From contig NZ_LT629751.1 in the NCBI RefSeq assembly GCF_900104805.1, positions 186,001 through 250,000 of the forward strand: DNA of 64,000 nt, written 5' to 3'. The notes beneath the pieces were generated by a model. It saw only the letters and a list, made by a program, of their open reading frames with translations. It did not search any database and had not been told where the DNA came from. Both the position numbers and the translations under genes were made by a program. The DNA is from Pseudomonas oryzae. Lineage in GTDB: Bacteria > Pseudomonadota > Gammaproteobacteria > Pseudomonadales > Pseudomonadaceae. Each line of letters opens with the position of its first letter. The stretch's first letter is position 1. Positions 18,460 through 27,059 of this stretch are shown here, piece after piece.

Positions 18460-19893
18460 GTGACCGCAAGCATCTTCTGGTACGACTACGAAACCACCGG
18501 CATCGACCCGCGCCGCGACCGGCCGCTGCAGGTAGCCGGCATCCGTACCGACGAGGCACTCAACGAGATCGGTGCGCCGCTCAACCTCTATTGCCGGCCG
18601 AGCGACGACATCCTGCCGCACCCGATGTCCTGCCTGATCACCGGCATCGACCCGGCGCGGCTGGAACAGCAGGGCCTCGGCGAGGCCGAGTTCATGACCC
18701 GCCTGCACGCCGAGCTGGCGCGTCCCGGCACCTGCAGCGCCGGCTACAACAGCCTGCGCTTCGACGATGAGGTCACCCGCTACAGCCTGTACCGCAACTT
18801 CTTCGATCCCTACGCCCGCGAGTGGCAGGGCGGCAACAGCCGCTGGGACCTGATCGACCTGGTGCGCACCGCCTACGCGCTGCGCCCGCAGGGCATCGAG
18901 TGGCCGCAGGAAGAGGGCCGGGTCAGCCTGCGCCTGGAGAAGCTCACCGCGGCCAACGGCATCGAGCACGGTCAAGCCCACGACGCGCTGGCCGACGTGC
19001 GCGCCACCATCGCCCTAGCGCGTCTGCTGCGCGAGCGCCAGCCGCGCCTCTACGCGTGGTGCTACCAGTTGCGCAGCAAGCCGCAGGTACTCGAGCAGAT
19101 CCGCCTGCTGCAACCCATGGTGCATATTTCCGGGCGCTTTTCCGCGCAGCGGCACTTCCTCTCCGTGGTATTGCCGCTGGCCTGGCATCCGCGCAATCGC
19201 AACGCATTGATCGTCTGCGATCTGCAGGCGGATATTGCGCCGCTCCTGGAGTTGCCCGCGGAAGTTCTCGCCAAACGCCTGTATACCCGTCGCGAAGAGC
19301 TGGGCGAGGATGAACTTCCGGTGCCGCTGAAGCTGGTGCAGATCAATCGCTGCCCGATTGTCGCGCCGCTGGCGGTATTGCGCCCGGAAGATCGCGAGCG
19401 TCTGGGCGTAGATATGCTGCAGTGCACTGCGCGGGCGCAACTGCTGGAGCAACAGCGGACAGTGTGGGCGGATAAACTGCCGCAGATCTTTGCCGAAAAT
19501 GGTTTCGCGGCCAGCGCGGACCCGGAACAGCGCCTGTATGACGGCTTTATTGGCGACCGCGATCGCGGTCTGTGCGTGCAAGTGCGCGACAGCGATCCGC
19601 AGCAGCTGGCCAAGTACGCCGGGCAGTTCACCGATGAGCGTCTGGTCGAATTGCTGTTCCGCTATCGGGCGCGCAATTTCCCGCAAACTTTGAGCGAGGC
19701 CGAACAGTTGCGCTGGATGGAGTTCTGCCGTCTGCGCCTGAGCGACAGCAGTGCCGGTGCGCCGAATACCCTGGCGCAATTCGAACAGGCAATGGGCGAA
19801 CTGCCGGGCGCTGCCGATCCCGCGCAACGGGCGTTGCTGGGGGCCTGGCAGGCCCATGCCCAGGGCCTGCGCCAGCGCTACGGGCTGGGCTGA
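18460..19893 (+). CDS. sbcB: Exodeoxyribonuclease I
   Basis: ExoI degrades single-stranded DNA 3' to 5' in recombination and mismatch repair. The 477-residue length is right. The DnaQ-fold motifs are visible: Exo I FWYDYETTGIDP with the DxE, Exo II NSLRFDDEV, and Exo III HDALADVRATI; the SH3-like and C-terminal domains follow. The GTG start at 18460 lies eight bases after GGAG. Base composition changes within the gene: 44 of 60 bases are G/C at 18841-18900, but 35 of 60 at 19261-19320 and 33 of 60 at 19441-19500. Product is intact and in frame throughout. Confidence 0.95.
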   Translation: MTASIFWYDYETTGIDPRRDRPLQVAGIRTDEALNEIGAPLNLYCRPSDDILPHPMSCLITGIDPARLEQQGLGEAEFMTRLHAELARPGTCSAGYNSLRFDDEVTRYSLYRNFFDPYAREWQGGNSRWDLIDLVRTAYALRPQGIEWPQEEGRVSLRLEKLTAANGIEHGQAHDALADVRATIALARLLRERQPRLYAWCYQLRSKPQVLEQIRLLQPMVHISGRFSAQRHFLSVVLPLAWHPRNRNALIVCDLQADIAPLLELPAEVLAKRLYTRREELGEDELPVPLKLVQINRCPIVAPLAVLRPEDRERLGVDMLQCTARAQLLEQQRTVWADKLPQIFAENGFAASADPEQRLYDGFIGDRDRGLCVQVRDSDPQQLAKYAGQFTDERLVELLFRYRARNFPQTLSEAEQLRWMEFCRLRLSDSSAGAPNTLAQFEQAMGELPGAADPAQRALLGAWQAHAQGLRQRYGLG

Positions 19894-19958
19894 AGCGCCC
19901 GGCGCCGTGCGCCGCGCCTTTTGCCGTGGGCGGGCCTGCCGCCGCAGGAATAAAGGCG

Positions 19959-20001
19959 GCACAATAAAAAACGCCAGCAGTGCTGGCGTTTTTTATTGTG
20001 C
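19959..20001. terminator. Bidirectional terminator between sbcB and mvaT
   Basis: A perfect 21-bp inverted repeat (19959-19979 and 19981-20001) around a single central base. The core ACGCCAGCA/TGCTGGCGT is flanked by A6 on one side and T6 on the other, so it serves both convergent genes. Confidence 0.93.
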
Positions 20002-20019
20002 GAGCGGCAGGCTGGCAAA

Positions 20020-20406
20020 TCAGCCGAGCAGGGTGGCCCAACCTTCGACGGTATCGGCGCCCCAGTTGGCTTTCCACTCTTTCAGGGTCTTGTGGTTGCC
20101 GCCCTTGGTTTCGATGACTTCGCCGGTGTGCGGATTCTTGTATTGCTTGACCTTGCGGGTACGCTTGGTCGGCGCTTCAACTTTGGCGGCGCGGGCCGGG
20201 CGGCCGGCCTTGGCGACTTTGCCTTCGGCATCGAGCAGGGCGAGGATATCCGGCAGGGACTTGCCATATTGGGCCATCAGCTCGCGCAGCTTGGCTTCGA
20301 AGTCCAGCTCCTTCTGCAGTTTGTCATCCAGCTTGAGGGCTTGCAGACGCTCCTGCAGTTGCTTGATGGCGGCTTCGGTCGAGCGGTATTCGTTGATCAG
20401 GGACAT
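20020..20406 (-). CDS. mvaT: H-NS-like xenogeneic silencer MvaT
   Basis: MvaT binds AT-rich DNA and silences foreign genes, including accessory loci such as T6SS cargo and phage. The 128-residue protein has an N-terminal coiled-coil oligomerisation region (about 1-60: MSLINEYRSTEAAIKQLQER, then EKLR-type heptads), a basic linker (RPARAAKVEAPTKRTRK) and the DNA-binding domain KQYKNPHTGEVIETKGGNHK. ATG 20406 follows an AAGGTAA ribosome-binding site. The bidirectional hairpin at 19959-20001 terminates it. The AT-rich upstream region fits autoregulation. Confidence 0.95.
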   Translation of the reverse strand: MSLINEYRSTEAAIKQLQERLQALKLDDKLQKELDFEAKLRELMAQYGKSLPDILALLDAEGKVAKAGRPARAAKVEAPTKRTRKVKQYKNPHTGEVIETKGGNHKTLKEWKANWGADTVEGWATLLG

Positions 20407-20469
20407 GTCGGTTACCTTGGGATAATTGGTCTGCAGGATCCGCAGTGGTGAACGAATAATAGACACAGG

Positions 20470-20486
20470 TATTTAACGAGTAAATA
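20470..20486. promoter_or_regulatory. AT-rich inverted repeat upstream of mvaT
   Basis: TATTTA and TAAATA (6-bp arms, 5-base spacer) lie in the AT-rich 256-base divergent region between mvaT and purU. This is a plausible promoter or MvaT self-binding site; nothing stronger can be claimed. Confidence 0.35.
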
Positions 20487-20662
20487 GCGGAGAAGACTTT
20501 CCGAACAATATGCGAAAAATAACGGCAGCTGTGCTGCGCAAGGAATGGAAGGCGGATTGCTTGCGCGTCACAACTCTGCAGCGCCAAGGGCGCTTCGGGA
20601 TTGCTGTAGTTTTTCCTCCGGCTGGCTAGAATGCCCGCTTTCGATGTTTGCGGAGTTACCCC

Positions 20663-21514
20663 ATGCGTACTTTCCGGTTGGTCATCGCCTGCCCTGACCG
20701 GGTCGGCATCGTGGCCAAGGTCAGCAACCTGCTGGCGACCTACAACGGCTGGATCACCGAGGCGAGCCACCACTCGGATCTGGACAATGGCTGGTTCTTC
20801 ATGCGCCACGAGATCCGGGCCGACTCCCTGCCGTTCGATCTGGAAGGCTTCCGCCATGCCTTCGCGCCCATCGCCCGCGAGTTCGGCATGCGCTGGGAGG
20901 TCTACGACTCGGCGGTGAAGAAGCGCGTGGTGCTGATGGCCAGCCGCGAGTCGCACTGTCTCGCCGATCTGCTGCACCGCTGGCACAGCGGTGAGCTGGA
21001 TTGCGAGATCCCCTGCGTGATCTCCAACCACGACGACCTGCGCAGCATGGTCGAATGGCACGGCATTCCCTATTTCCACGTGCCGGTCGATCCGCATGAC
21101 AAGGCGCCGGCCTTCGCCGAGGTCAGCCGCCTGATCGCCGAGCACCAGGCCGACTGCGTGGTGCTGGCGCGCTACATGCAGATCCTGCCGCCGACCCTGT
21201 GCCAGGACTACGCGGGACGGGTGATCAACATCCACCACAGCTTCCTGCCCTCGTTCGCCGGCGCCAAGCCCTACCACCAGGCGGCCAAGCGCGGGGTCAA
21301 GCTGATCGGCGCGACCTGCCACTACGTCACCGAGGAACTCGACGCCGGCCCGATCATCGAACAGGACGTGGCCCGCGTCACCCACCGCCAGCAGGCCGAG
21401 GACATGGTGCGCATCGGCAAGGACGTGGAGCGTCGGGTACTGGCCCGTGGACTACGCTATCACCTGGAAGACCGGGTAGTGGTGCACGACAACAAGACCG
21501 TGGTATTCGACTGA
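20663..21514 (+). CDS. purU: Formyltetrahydrofolate deformylase (first of two PurU copies)
   Basis: PurU hydrolyses 10-formyl-THF to formate and THF, balancing one-carbon pools. The 283-residue product has an N-terminal ACT domain (FRLVIACPDRVGIVAKVSN) and a formyltransferase-type catalytic domain with [19 protein letters not shown] and the Asp in TEELDAGPIIEQD. ATG 20663 follows CGGAG. A second copy (49915-50781) sits in the sarcosine operon, so this stand-alone copy is probably the housekeeping one. Confidence 0.93.
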   Translation: MRTFRLVIACPDRVGIVAKVSNLLATYNGWITEASHHSDLDNGWFFMRHEIRADSLPFDLEGFRHAFAPIAREFGMRWEVYDSAVKKRVVLMASRESHCLADLLHRWHSGELDCEIPCVISNHDDLRSMVEWHGIPYFHVPVDPHDKAPAFAEVSRLIAEHQADCVVLARYMQILPPTLCQDYAGRVINIHHSFLPSFAGAKPYHQAAKRGVKLIGATCHYVTEELDAGPIIEQDVARVTHRQQAEDMVRIGKDVERRVLARGLRYHLEDRVVVHDNKTVVFD

Positions 21515-21598
21515 TTACGCCACCGAAAGCGGACTTCGCGGGGCGCCACGGACAGGCCGGGCGCCCTGTGACAATTCAAGGACAAGAGGAGTAACGCC

Positions 21599-22021
21599 AT
21601 GCTCAAGTCGATCAAGGTGCGCGACTACATGACCCGCCACCTGGTGACCTTCCGCCCGGAAATGGACCTGTTCACCGCCATCAACCGTCTGCTCGAGCAC
21701 ACCCTGGCCAGCGCGCCGGTGGTGGATGCGCAGGGCCATCTGATCGGCATGCTGTCGGAGAGCGACTGCCTGCGGGCGATTCTCGCCGGCGCCTACTTCG
21801 ACGACGCCCACGGCACGGTCGGCGGCTACATGACCCCGGCGGTGGACACCATCGATGCCGACGCCGACGTCATCCAGGCGGCGGAGACCTTCCTGCGCGG
21901 CCAGCGCCGGCGTCTGCCGGTGCTGGAGAACGAGCGCCTGGTCGGCCTGATCAGCCGCCACGACGTGCTGCGCGCGGTCAAGGAGTTCGCCCAGCACGAG
22001 AAGGGCAAGCCGAACGACTGA
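21599..22021 (+). CDS. CBS-domain pair protein
   Basis: The 140-residue protein consists of two CBS motifs forming one Bateman module: VRDYMTRHLVTFRPEMDL with GMLSESDCLRAIL, and VGGYMTPAVDTIDADADV with GLISRHDVLRAV. Such stand-alone modules bind adenosyl nucleotides and modulate partners. The start follows AAGAGGAGTAACGCC. It lies 84 bases after purU on the same strand and before a 14-bp hairpin. Confidence 0.9.
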   Translation: MLKSIKVRDYMTRHLVTFRPEMDLFTAINRLLEHTLASAPVVDAQGHLIGMLSESDCLRAILAGAYFDDAHGTVGGYMTPAVDTIDADADVIQAAETFLRGQRRRLPVLENERLVGLISRHDVLRAVKEFAQHEKGKPND

Positions 22022-22030
22022 ACGACGACC

Positions 22031-22075
22031 GGCGGACGCGACCGGTCGCCCCGGGGGTTGGCGGTCGCGTCCGCC
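22031..22075 (+). terminator. Large GC-rich hairpin, candidate terminator after the CBS gene
   Basis: A perfect 14-bp stem (22031-22044 with 22062-22075, GGCGGACGCGACCG and its complement) with a 17-base loop. No T-run follows, so it may attenuate or stabilise mRNA ends rather than terminate fully. It lies between the CBS gene and the HerA-like gene. Confidence 0.5.
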
Positions 22076-22093
22076 ACACTGGGGAAAGGGAAG

Positions 22094-23581
22094 ATGCCTG
22101 AAAATCGTCAACTGCTGCTCGGCGCCGATCCGGCGGGGCAGCCCGTCGGCCAGCTGCTGCGCCTGGCCAATCGCCACGGCCTGATCGCCGGCGCCACCGG
22201 CACCGGCAAGACCGTCACCCTGCAGCGCCTCGCCGAAGCCTTCAGCGACGCGGGTGTCGCGGTGTTCGCCGCCGACATCAAGGGCGACCTGTGCGGCCTC
22301 GGTGCCGTCGGCGAGCCCAAGGGCAAGATCGCCGAGCGCATCGCCGGCATGCCCTGGCTGGCGCATCGGCCGCAGGCCTATCCGGTGACCCTGTGGGACG
22401 TCGCCGGGCAGAGCGGCCATCCGCTGCGCACCACCCTCAGCGAAATGGGCCCGCTGCTGCTCGGTGCGCTGCTCGAACTCACCGACAGCCAGCAGGCTGC
22501 GCTGTATGCCGCCTTCCAGGTCGCCGACCGCGAAGGCCTGCTGCTGCTCGATCTCAAGGACCTCAAGGCGCTGCTCAACCACCTGCAGGCCCATCCCGAG
22601 GTGCTCGGCGAGGACCGCGCGCTGTTCACCGGCGCATCCGGGCAGGCGCTGCTGCGCCGTCTGGCGACCCTCGAGCAGCAGGGCGCCGAGGCATTGTTCG
22701 GCGAGCCGGCGCTGCAGCTGGAGGACCTGCTGCAACCGGCGGCGGACGGTCGCGGGCGCATCCACCTGCTCGACGCCAGCCGCCTGGTGCACGAAGCGCC
22801 CAAGGTCTACGCCACCTTCCTGCTCTGGCTGCTGGCCGAACTGTTCGAGCAGCTGCCCGAGCGCGGCGACGCCGACCGGCCGCTGCTGGCGCTGTTCTTC
22901 GACGAGGCGCACCTGCTGTTCGCCGATACGCCCAAGGCGCTGCAGGAGCGCCTCGAGCAGGTGGTGCGGCTGATCCGCTCCAAGGGCGTCGGCGTCTACT
23001 TCGTCACCCAGTCGCCGGGCGATCTGCCGGACGCGATCCTCGCCCAGCTCGGCCTGCGCATCCAGCACGGCCTGCGCGCCTTCACCGCCAAGGAGCAGAA
23101 GGCCCTGCGCGCGGTAGCCGACGGCTTCCGTCCCAATCCGGGGTTCGACAGCCTGGCGGTGCTCACCGAACTGGGCATCGGCGAGGCGCTGGTCGGTACC
23201 CTGGAGGACAAGGGCACCCCGGCCATGGTGCAGCGCGTGGCCATCGCTCCGCCGCAGTCGCGCATCGGCCCGCTCGGCGAGGGCGAGCGCGCCGCGCTGA
23301 TCCGCCAGTCGCCACTGGCCGGGCGCTACGACCGGCCGGTGGACCGCGAGTCGGCCTACGAGCTGCTCACCGCCCGTGCCGCGCAGGCCGGGGCGCCGGC
23401 GGTCAAGGGCAAGGCCGGCGCGGCGCAGGAGGAGCCATCGTTCGGCGCCATGGCCGGCGAGCTGCTCGGCAGCGCGGTCGGTCAGGCGATGAAGAGCGCG
23501 GTGCGCCAGGCGGCCAACCAGCTCGGCCGCGAGCTGGTGCGCGGGCTGATGGGGTCGCTGCTGGGTGGCAAGCGGCGCTGA
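22094..23581 (+). CDS. HerA-like P-loop ATPase (DUF853 family)
   Basis: The 495-residue protein has Walker A IAGATGTGKTVTLQ near residue 35 and Walker B LLALFFDEAHLLF near 270. Further family motifs are KGVGVYFVTQSPGDLPD and the Arg-containing HGLRAFTAKEQKALRA. HerA/VirB4-like DUF853 proteins are hexameric ATPases of uncertain role in proteobacteria. The C-terminal 60 residues are Ala/Gly-rich. ATG 22094 follows a purine-rich GGGAAAGGGAAG. A regulatory partner is not evident. Confidence 0.88.
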   Translation: MPENRQLLLGADPAGQPVGQLLRLANRHGLIAGATGTGKTVTLQRLAEAFSDAGVAVFAADIKGDLCGLGAVGEPKGKIAERIAGMPWLAHRPQAYPVTLWDVAGQSGHPLRTTLSEMGPLLLGALLELTDSQQAALYAAFQVADREGLLLLDLKDLKALLNHLQAHPEVLGEDRALFTGASGQALLRRLATLEQQGAEALFGEPALQLEDLLQPAADGRGRIHLLDASRLVHEAPKVYATFLLWLLAELFEQLPERGDADRPLLALFFDEAHLLFADTPKALQERLEQVVRLIRSKGVGVYFVTQSPGDLPDAILAQLGLRIQHGLRAFTAKEQKALRAVADGFRPNPGFDSLAVLTELGIGEALVGTLEDKGTPAMVQRVAIAPPQSRIGPLGEGERAALIRQSPLAGRYDRPVDRESAYELLTARAAQAGAPAVKGKAGAAQEEPSFGAMAGELLGSAVGQAMKSAVRQAANQLGRELVRGLMGSLLGGKRR

Positions 23582-23610
23582 CGATGCATCGCGCGACCGG
23601 CGGTCGCGAT

Positions 23611-23718
23611 GGTGGGTTACGCCGCTGTGCGGCTAACGCACCCTACGGGAGCAGGGCCTTGGCCAACGTGCGGGCATCACGGACGTAGGGTGGGTTAGGC
23701 CTCCGGCCGTAACCCACC
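23611..23718. repeat. REP pair (REPIN-like), copy 1
   Basis: Two related imperfect palindromes lie head-to-head after the HerA-like gene: GGTGGGTTACGCC...GGCTAACGCACCCTACG (23611-23647) and its reverse-complement type GTAGGGTGGGTTAGG...CGTAACCCACC (23685-23718). The same two units recur at 43699-43813 in the opposite order. These are typical Pseudomonas REP elements, mobilised by RAYT transposases (family knowledge). Confidence 0.85.
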
Positions 23719-23753
23719 AACCAGGCCGCAGGCCTGGCTGCATTCGATCCGGC

Positions 23754-26087
23754 TCAGCTGGCCCGGGCGATCAGCCCCGACTCCCGCGCCGGCAGCACGC
23801 GGATGGCGACGAACTTCGAAGTCGGCGTGTGGCTGCCCGCGCCGACGCTCCCCAGCGGCACCAGCGGATTGGTTTCCGGGTAGTAGGCGGCGGCCTGGCC
23901 CGGCGGGGTGTCGTAGGCGAGCAGGGTGAAGCCGGAGACCCGTCGCTCGATGCCGTCGTCCCACAGCGACAGCAGGTCGACCTTCTGCCCGGGGGCGAGG
24001 CCCAGCCGCTGGATGTCCTGTGGATTGACGAACAGCACCTCGCGCATGCCCTTGACCCCGCGGTAGCGGTCGTCGAGGCCGTACAGGGTGGTGTTGTACT
24101 GGTCGTGGGAGCGCAGGGTCTGCAGGATCAGGTCGGGCTGCTCGCCCCGGCGGCGCACCTGTTCGGGCACCAGGTCGTCCGGCAGCGCGTGGCTGTGGAA
24201 CTCGGCGCGGCCGCTGGCGGTGTGCCACTGCCGGCGCGCCGCGGCGTTGCCGAGATGGAAACCGCCCGGCCGGGTCAGGCGCTGCTCGAAGTCGGCGAAG
24301 CCGGGGATGGTCTCGCCGATCAGGCGGCGGATGCGCGCGTAGTCCTCGACCAGCCACAGCCAGTCCACCGGTTGGCGGCCGAGGCTGGCCGCGGCGATGC
24401 CGGCGATGATCGCCGGCTCCGAGCGGATCTGCGCCGACAGCGGTTCGAGCTGGCCCCATGAGGCGTGCACCATGCTGAACGAATCCTCCACCGTCACCGC
24501 CTGCGGGCCGCCGGCCTGGCGGTCGATGTCGGTGCGCCCCAGGCAGGGCAGGATCAGCGCCTGCTTGCCGGTGACCAGGTGGCTGCGGTTGAGCTTGGTG
24601 CTGATCTGCACGGTCAGCGCGCAGCTGCGCAGCGCCCGGTGGGTACGCGGAGTATCCGGGGTGGCCTGGGCGAAGTTGCCGCCCAGGCCGATGAACACCC
24701 GCACCCGGCCGGCGAGCATGGCCTCGATGGCCTCCACGGTGTTGTGGCCGTTGCGGCGCGGCACCTTGAAGGCGAAGCGCTTTTCCAGGGCATCCAGCAG
24801 CGCCGCCGGCGGCCGCTCGTTGATGCCCATGCTGCGGTCGCCCTGCACGTTGCTGTGGCCGCGCACCGGGCAGGCGCCGGCGCCCGGCTTGCCGACGTTG
24901 CCGCGCAGCAGCAGCAGGTTGACGATCTCCTGGATGGTCGCCACCGAATGGCGGTGCTGGGTGATGCCCATCGCCCAGCAGACGATCACCCGCCCGGCGT
25001 TGCGGTAGATGCGCGCCGCCTGCTCGATCTCGGCTAGCGTCAGGCCCGACTGCGCCTCGATCTGCGTCCAGGGTGTTGCCTCCACCGTGGTCAGGTAGTC
25101 GTCCAGGCCGGTCGTATGCTCGGCGAGGAAGGCATGGTCGAACACCGCCGGCCGGCCGTCGCGCTGCGTCTCGCGCTCCCACTGCAGGAGGAACTTGGCC
25201 ATGCCGCGCAGGGCCGCCAGATCGCCGCCGAGTCTCGGCCGGAAGTAGGCGCTGTGGGTCGGTGCGGCGCCGTTGGCGAGCATCTCCAGGGCCTTCTGTG
25301 GATGCTGGAAGCGCTCCAGACCGCGCTCCTTGAGCGGGTTGAAGCACACCACCTGGGCGCCGCGCTGCACCGCCTCGCGCAGCGGTTCGAGCATGCGCGG
25401 GTGGTTGGTGCCGGGGTTCTGGCCCATCACGAAGATGGCGTCGGCGTGCGCGAAGTCGGCGTAGGTGACGGTGCCCTTGCCGACTCCCAGGCTCTCGCCG
25501 AGGCCGACACCACTGGCCTCGTGGCACATGTTCGAGCAGTCGGGGAAGTTGTTGGTGCCCAGCGCGCGGCCGAGCAGCTGGTAGAGGAAGGCCGCCTCGT
25601 TGCTGGCCCGCCCGGAGGTGTACAGCTCCAGCTGGTCGGGGTGCTGCATGGCCCGGAGTTCTGCGGCGATCAGCCGGAAGGCCTCGTCCCAGCCGATCGG
25701 CAGGTAGTGGTCGCTGGCGGCGTCGTAGCGCAGCGGCTCGGTCAGGCGGCCCTGATATTCCAGCCAGTAGTCGCTCTGCTCGGCGAGCTGGCGCACGCTG
25801 TAGCGGGCGAAGAACTCGGCGCCGATGCCGCGCTTGGTGGCCTCCCAGTTCACCGCCTTGGCGCCGTTCTCGCAGAAGTTCACCGCGTGCTTGCCGGGCG
25901 CCTCGCCCCAGGCGCAGCCGGGGCAGTCGAAGCCGCCGTTCTGGTTGGTCTTGAGCAGGGTGCGGATGTTCTTCAGTGCGTTGTCGCTGCCCAGCCAGGC
26001 GCGGGTCACGCTGCGCAGCGCGCCCCAGCCGCCGGCCGGGCCGGGGTAGGGCTGGAAGTGGGCGGCGGGCTGGAAGCGGTCGGTCAT
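23754..26087 (-). CDS. Molybdopterin oxidoreductase, FdhF/YdeP family
   Basis: The 777-residue protein matches the YdeP-type formate-dehydrogenase-alpha-like family. An N-terminal Cys cluster (FDCPGCAWG ... VNFCENG) would bind one [4Fe-4S]; the bis-MGD domain contains FPDCSNMCHEASGVGL with the probable Mo-ligand Cys; the C-terminal dinucleotide-binding domain begins near residue 650 (LRSHDQYNTTLYGLDDRYRG). No twin-Arg signal is seen, so it is cytosolic. fdhD lies 23 bases upstream. YdeP proteins are linked to acid resistance in E. coli; formate as substrate is plausible but unproven. Confidence 0.87.
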   Translation of the reverse strand: MTDRFQPAAHFQPYPGPAGGWGALRSVTRAWLGSDNALKNIRTLLKTNQNGGFDCPGCAWGEAPGKHAVNFCENGAKAVNWEATKRGIGAEFFARYSVRQLAEQSDYWLEYQGRLTEPLRYDAASDHYLPIGWDEAFRLIAAELRAMQHPDQLELYTSGRASNEAAFLYQLLGRALGTNNFPDCSNMCHEASGVGLGESLGVGKGTVTYADFAHADAIFVMGQNPGTNHPRMLEPLREAVQRGAQVVCFNPLKERGLERFQHPQKALEMLANGAAPTHSAYFRPRLGGDLAALRGMAKFLLQWERETQRDGRPAVFDHAFLAEHTTGLDDYLTTVEATPWTQIEAQSGLTLAEIEQAARIYRNAGRVIVCWAMGITQHRHSVATIQEIVNLLLLRGNVGKPGAGACPVRGHSNVQGDRSMGINERPPAALLDALEKRFAFKVPRRNGHNTVEAIEAMLAGRVRVFIGLGGNFAQATPDTPRTHRALRSCALTVQISTKLNRSHLVTGKQALILPCLGRTDIDRQAGGPQAVTVEDSFSMVHASWGQLEPLSAQIRSEPAIIAGIAAASLGRQPVDWLWLVEDYARIRRLIGETIPGFADFEQRLTRPGGFHLGNAAARRQWHTASGRAEFHSHALPDDLVPEQVRRRGEQPDLILQTLRSHDQYNTTLYGLDDRYRGVKGMREVLFVNPQDIQRLGLAPGQKVDLLSLWDDGIERRVSGFTLLAYDTPPGQAAAYYPETNPLVPLGSVGAGSHTPTSKFVAIRVLPARESGLIARAS

Positions 26088-26110
26088 GGCGGTTCCCTTG
26101 CCTGGATGGA

Positions 26111-26938
26111 TCAGGCGGCTGGCGGCGCCGGGCTGTAGACCCGCGGCGCGCTGTGGTGGGGCAGGTGGATCAGGTTGAGGTTGTGCGCGCGCGCCCACTG
26201 CACGGTCAGCGCGGTGGGCGCCGACAGGCACACCAGGGTGGCGATGCGTGCGCGCACCGCCTTGTGGATCAGCTCCAGGCTGCAGCGGCTGGTGACCGCC
26301 ACGAAGCCGTCGTCGGGCGCACTGGCCGCGCCATGCAGGGCGCCGATCAGCTTGTCCAGCGCGTTGTGGCGGCCGATGTCCTCGCGGCAGCGGAGCAGGC
26401 GTCCGCTGCCGTCGACCTGCAGCGCGGCATGCACCGCGCCGCTGTGGCGGGCCAGCGTCTGCGCGCTGGCGATGCGCTCGCGCAGGCCGGCGAGATGCTC
26501 GGCCGGCGGCAGCGGCCGGCCGGGCAGCGTGGCGAGCGGCGGCAGCGCCTGCTCCAGCGCCTCGACGCCGCACAGGCCGCAGCCGCTGGTGCCGGCCAAC
26601 TGGCGGCGCTGGCGTTTCAGCGCCCAGAAGGCGCGGCTGGAGATCTGCACCTCGGCGCGGCGCGTGGCGCCCTCGCCGTGGAGGCTGAGGTCGTAGATTT
26701 CATCGAGACTGTCGATGATGCCGCTGCTCAGGGTGAAGCCGAGCACGAAGTCCTCGAGATCCTGCGGGGTGACCATCATCACCGCCTGGCTGAGGCCGTT
26801 GTAGACGAGGGCCAGGGCGCATTCCTCGGCCAGCGGAGCGGCGGCCTGCGCGGCTTCCGGCGTCAGTTCGGCATAGCTGTAGCCCTGCAGGTCGGCGCTG
26901 GCCGGCGGTACGGCGGGTAGAGCGGTGGCGCGTGGCAT
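26111..26938 (-). CDS. fdhD: Sulfurtransferase FdhD, molybdenum-cofactor sulfuration for formate dehydrogenase
   Basis: FdhD passes sulfur to bis-MGD before insertion into formate-dehydrogenase-type enzymes. The 275-residue protein shows the catalytic motif SGCGLCG, the family stretch EDFVLGFTLSSGII and CREDIGRHNALDKLIG. ATG 26938 is preceded by a short GC palindrome covering the ribosome-binding site. Adjacency to the molybdopterin oxidoreductase supports maturation of that enzyme. FdhD is usually required for active formate dehydrogenases, which argues for true dehydrogenase activity of the neighbour. Confidence 0.92.
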   Translation of the reverse strand: MPRATALPAVPPASADLQGYSYAELTPEAAQAAAPLAEECALALVYNGLSQAVMMVTPQDLEDFVLGFTLSSGIIDSLDEIYDLSLHGEGATRRAEVQISSRAFWALKRQRRQLAGTSGCGLCGVEALEQALPPLATLPGRPLPPAEHLAGLRERIASAQTLARHSGAVHAALQVDGSGRLLRCREDIGRHNALDKLIGALHGAASAPDDGFVAVTSRCSLELIHKAVRARIATLVCLSAPTALTVQWARAHNLNLIHLPHHSAPRVYSPAPPAA

Positions 26939-26939
26939 G

Positions 26940-26952
26940 GCAGGGCCCCTGC
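26940..26952. promoter_or_regulatory. Palindrome covering the fdhD ribosome-binding site
   Basis: GCAGGG and CCCTGC (6-bp arms, one central base) begin two bases upstream of the fdhD start and include its purine-rich Shine-Dalgarno. As a helix with one central base it would need to open to form a loop, so sequestration of the site is possible but weak. Confidence 0.35.
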
Positions 26953-27059
26953 GACAATTCGACCCGGTCAGCCTATGGCGATTGGCCAGGGGCGTCCAAT
27001 CGCTGTTGCCGATACCATGATCGAGCGAGTCTATCGAGGCGCGGAGCAACGCCCCGAGG

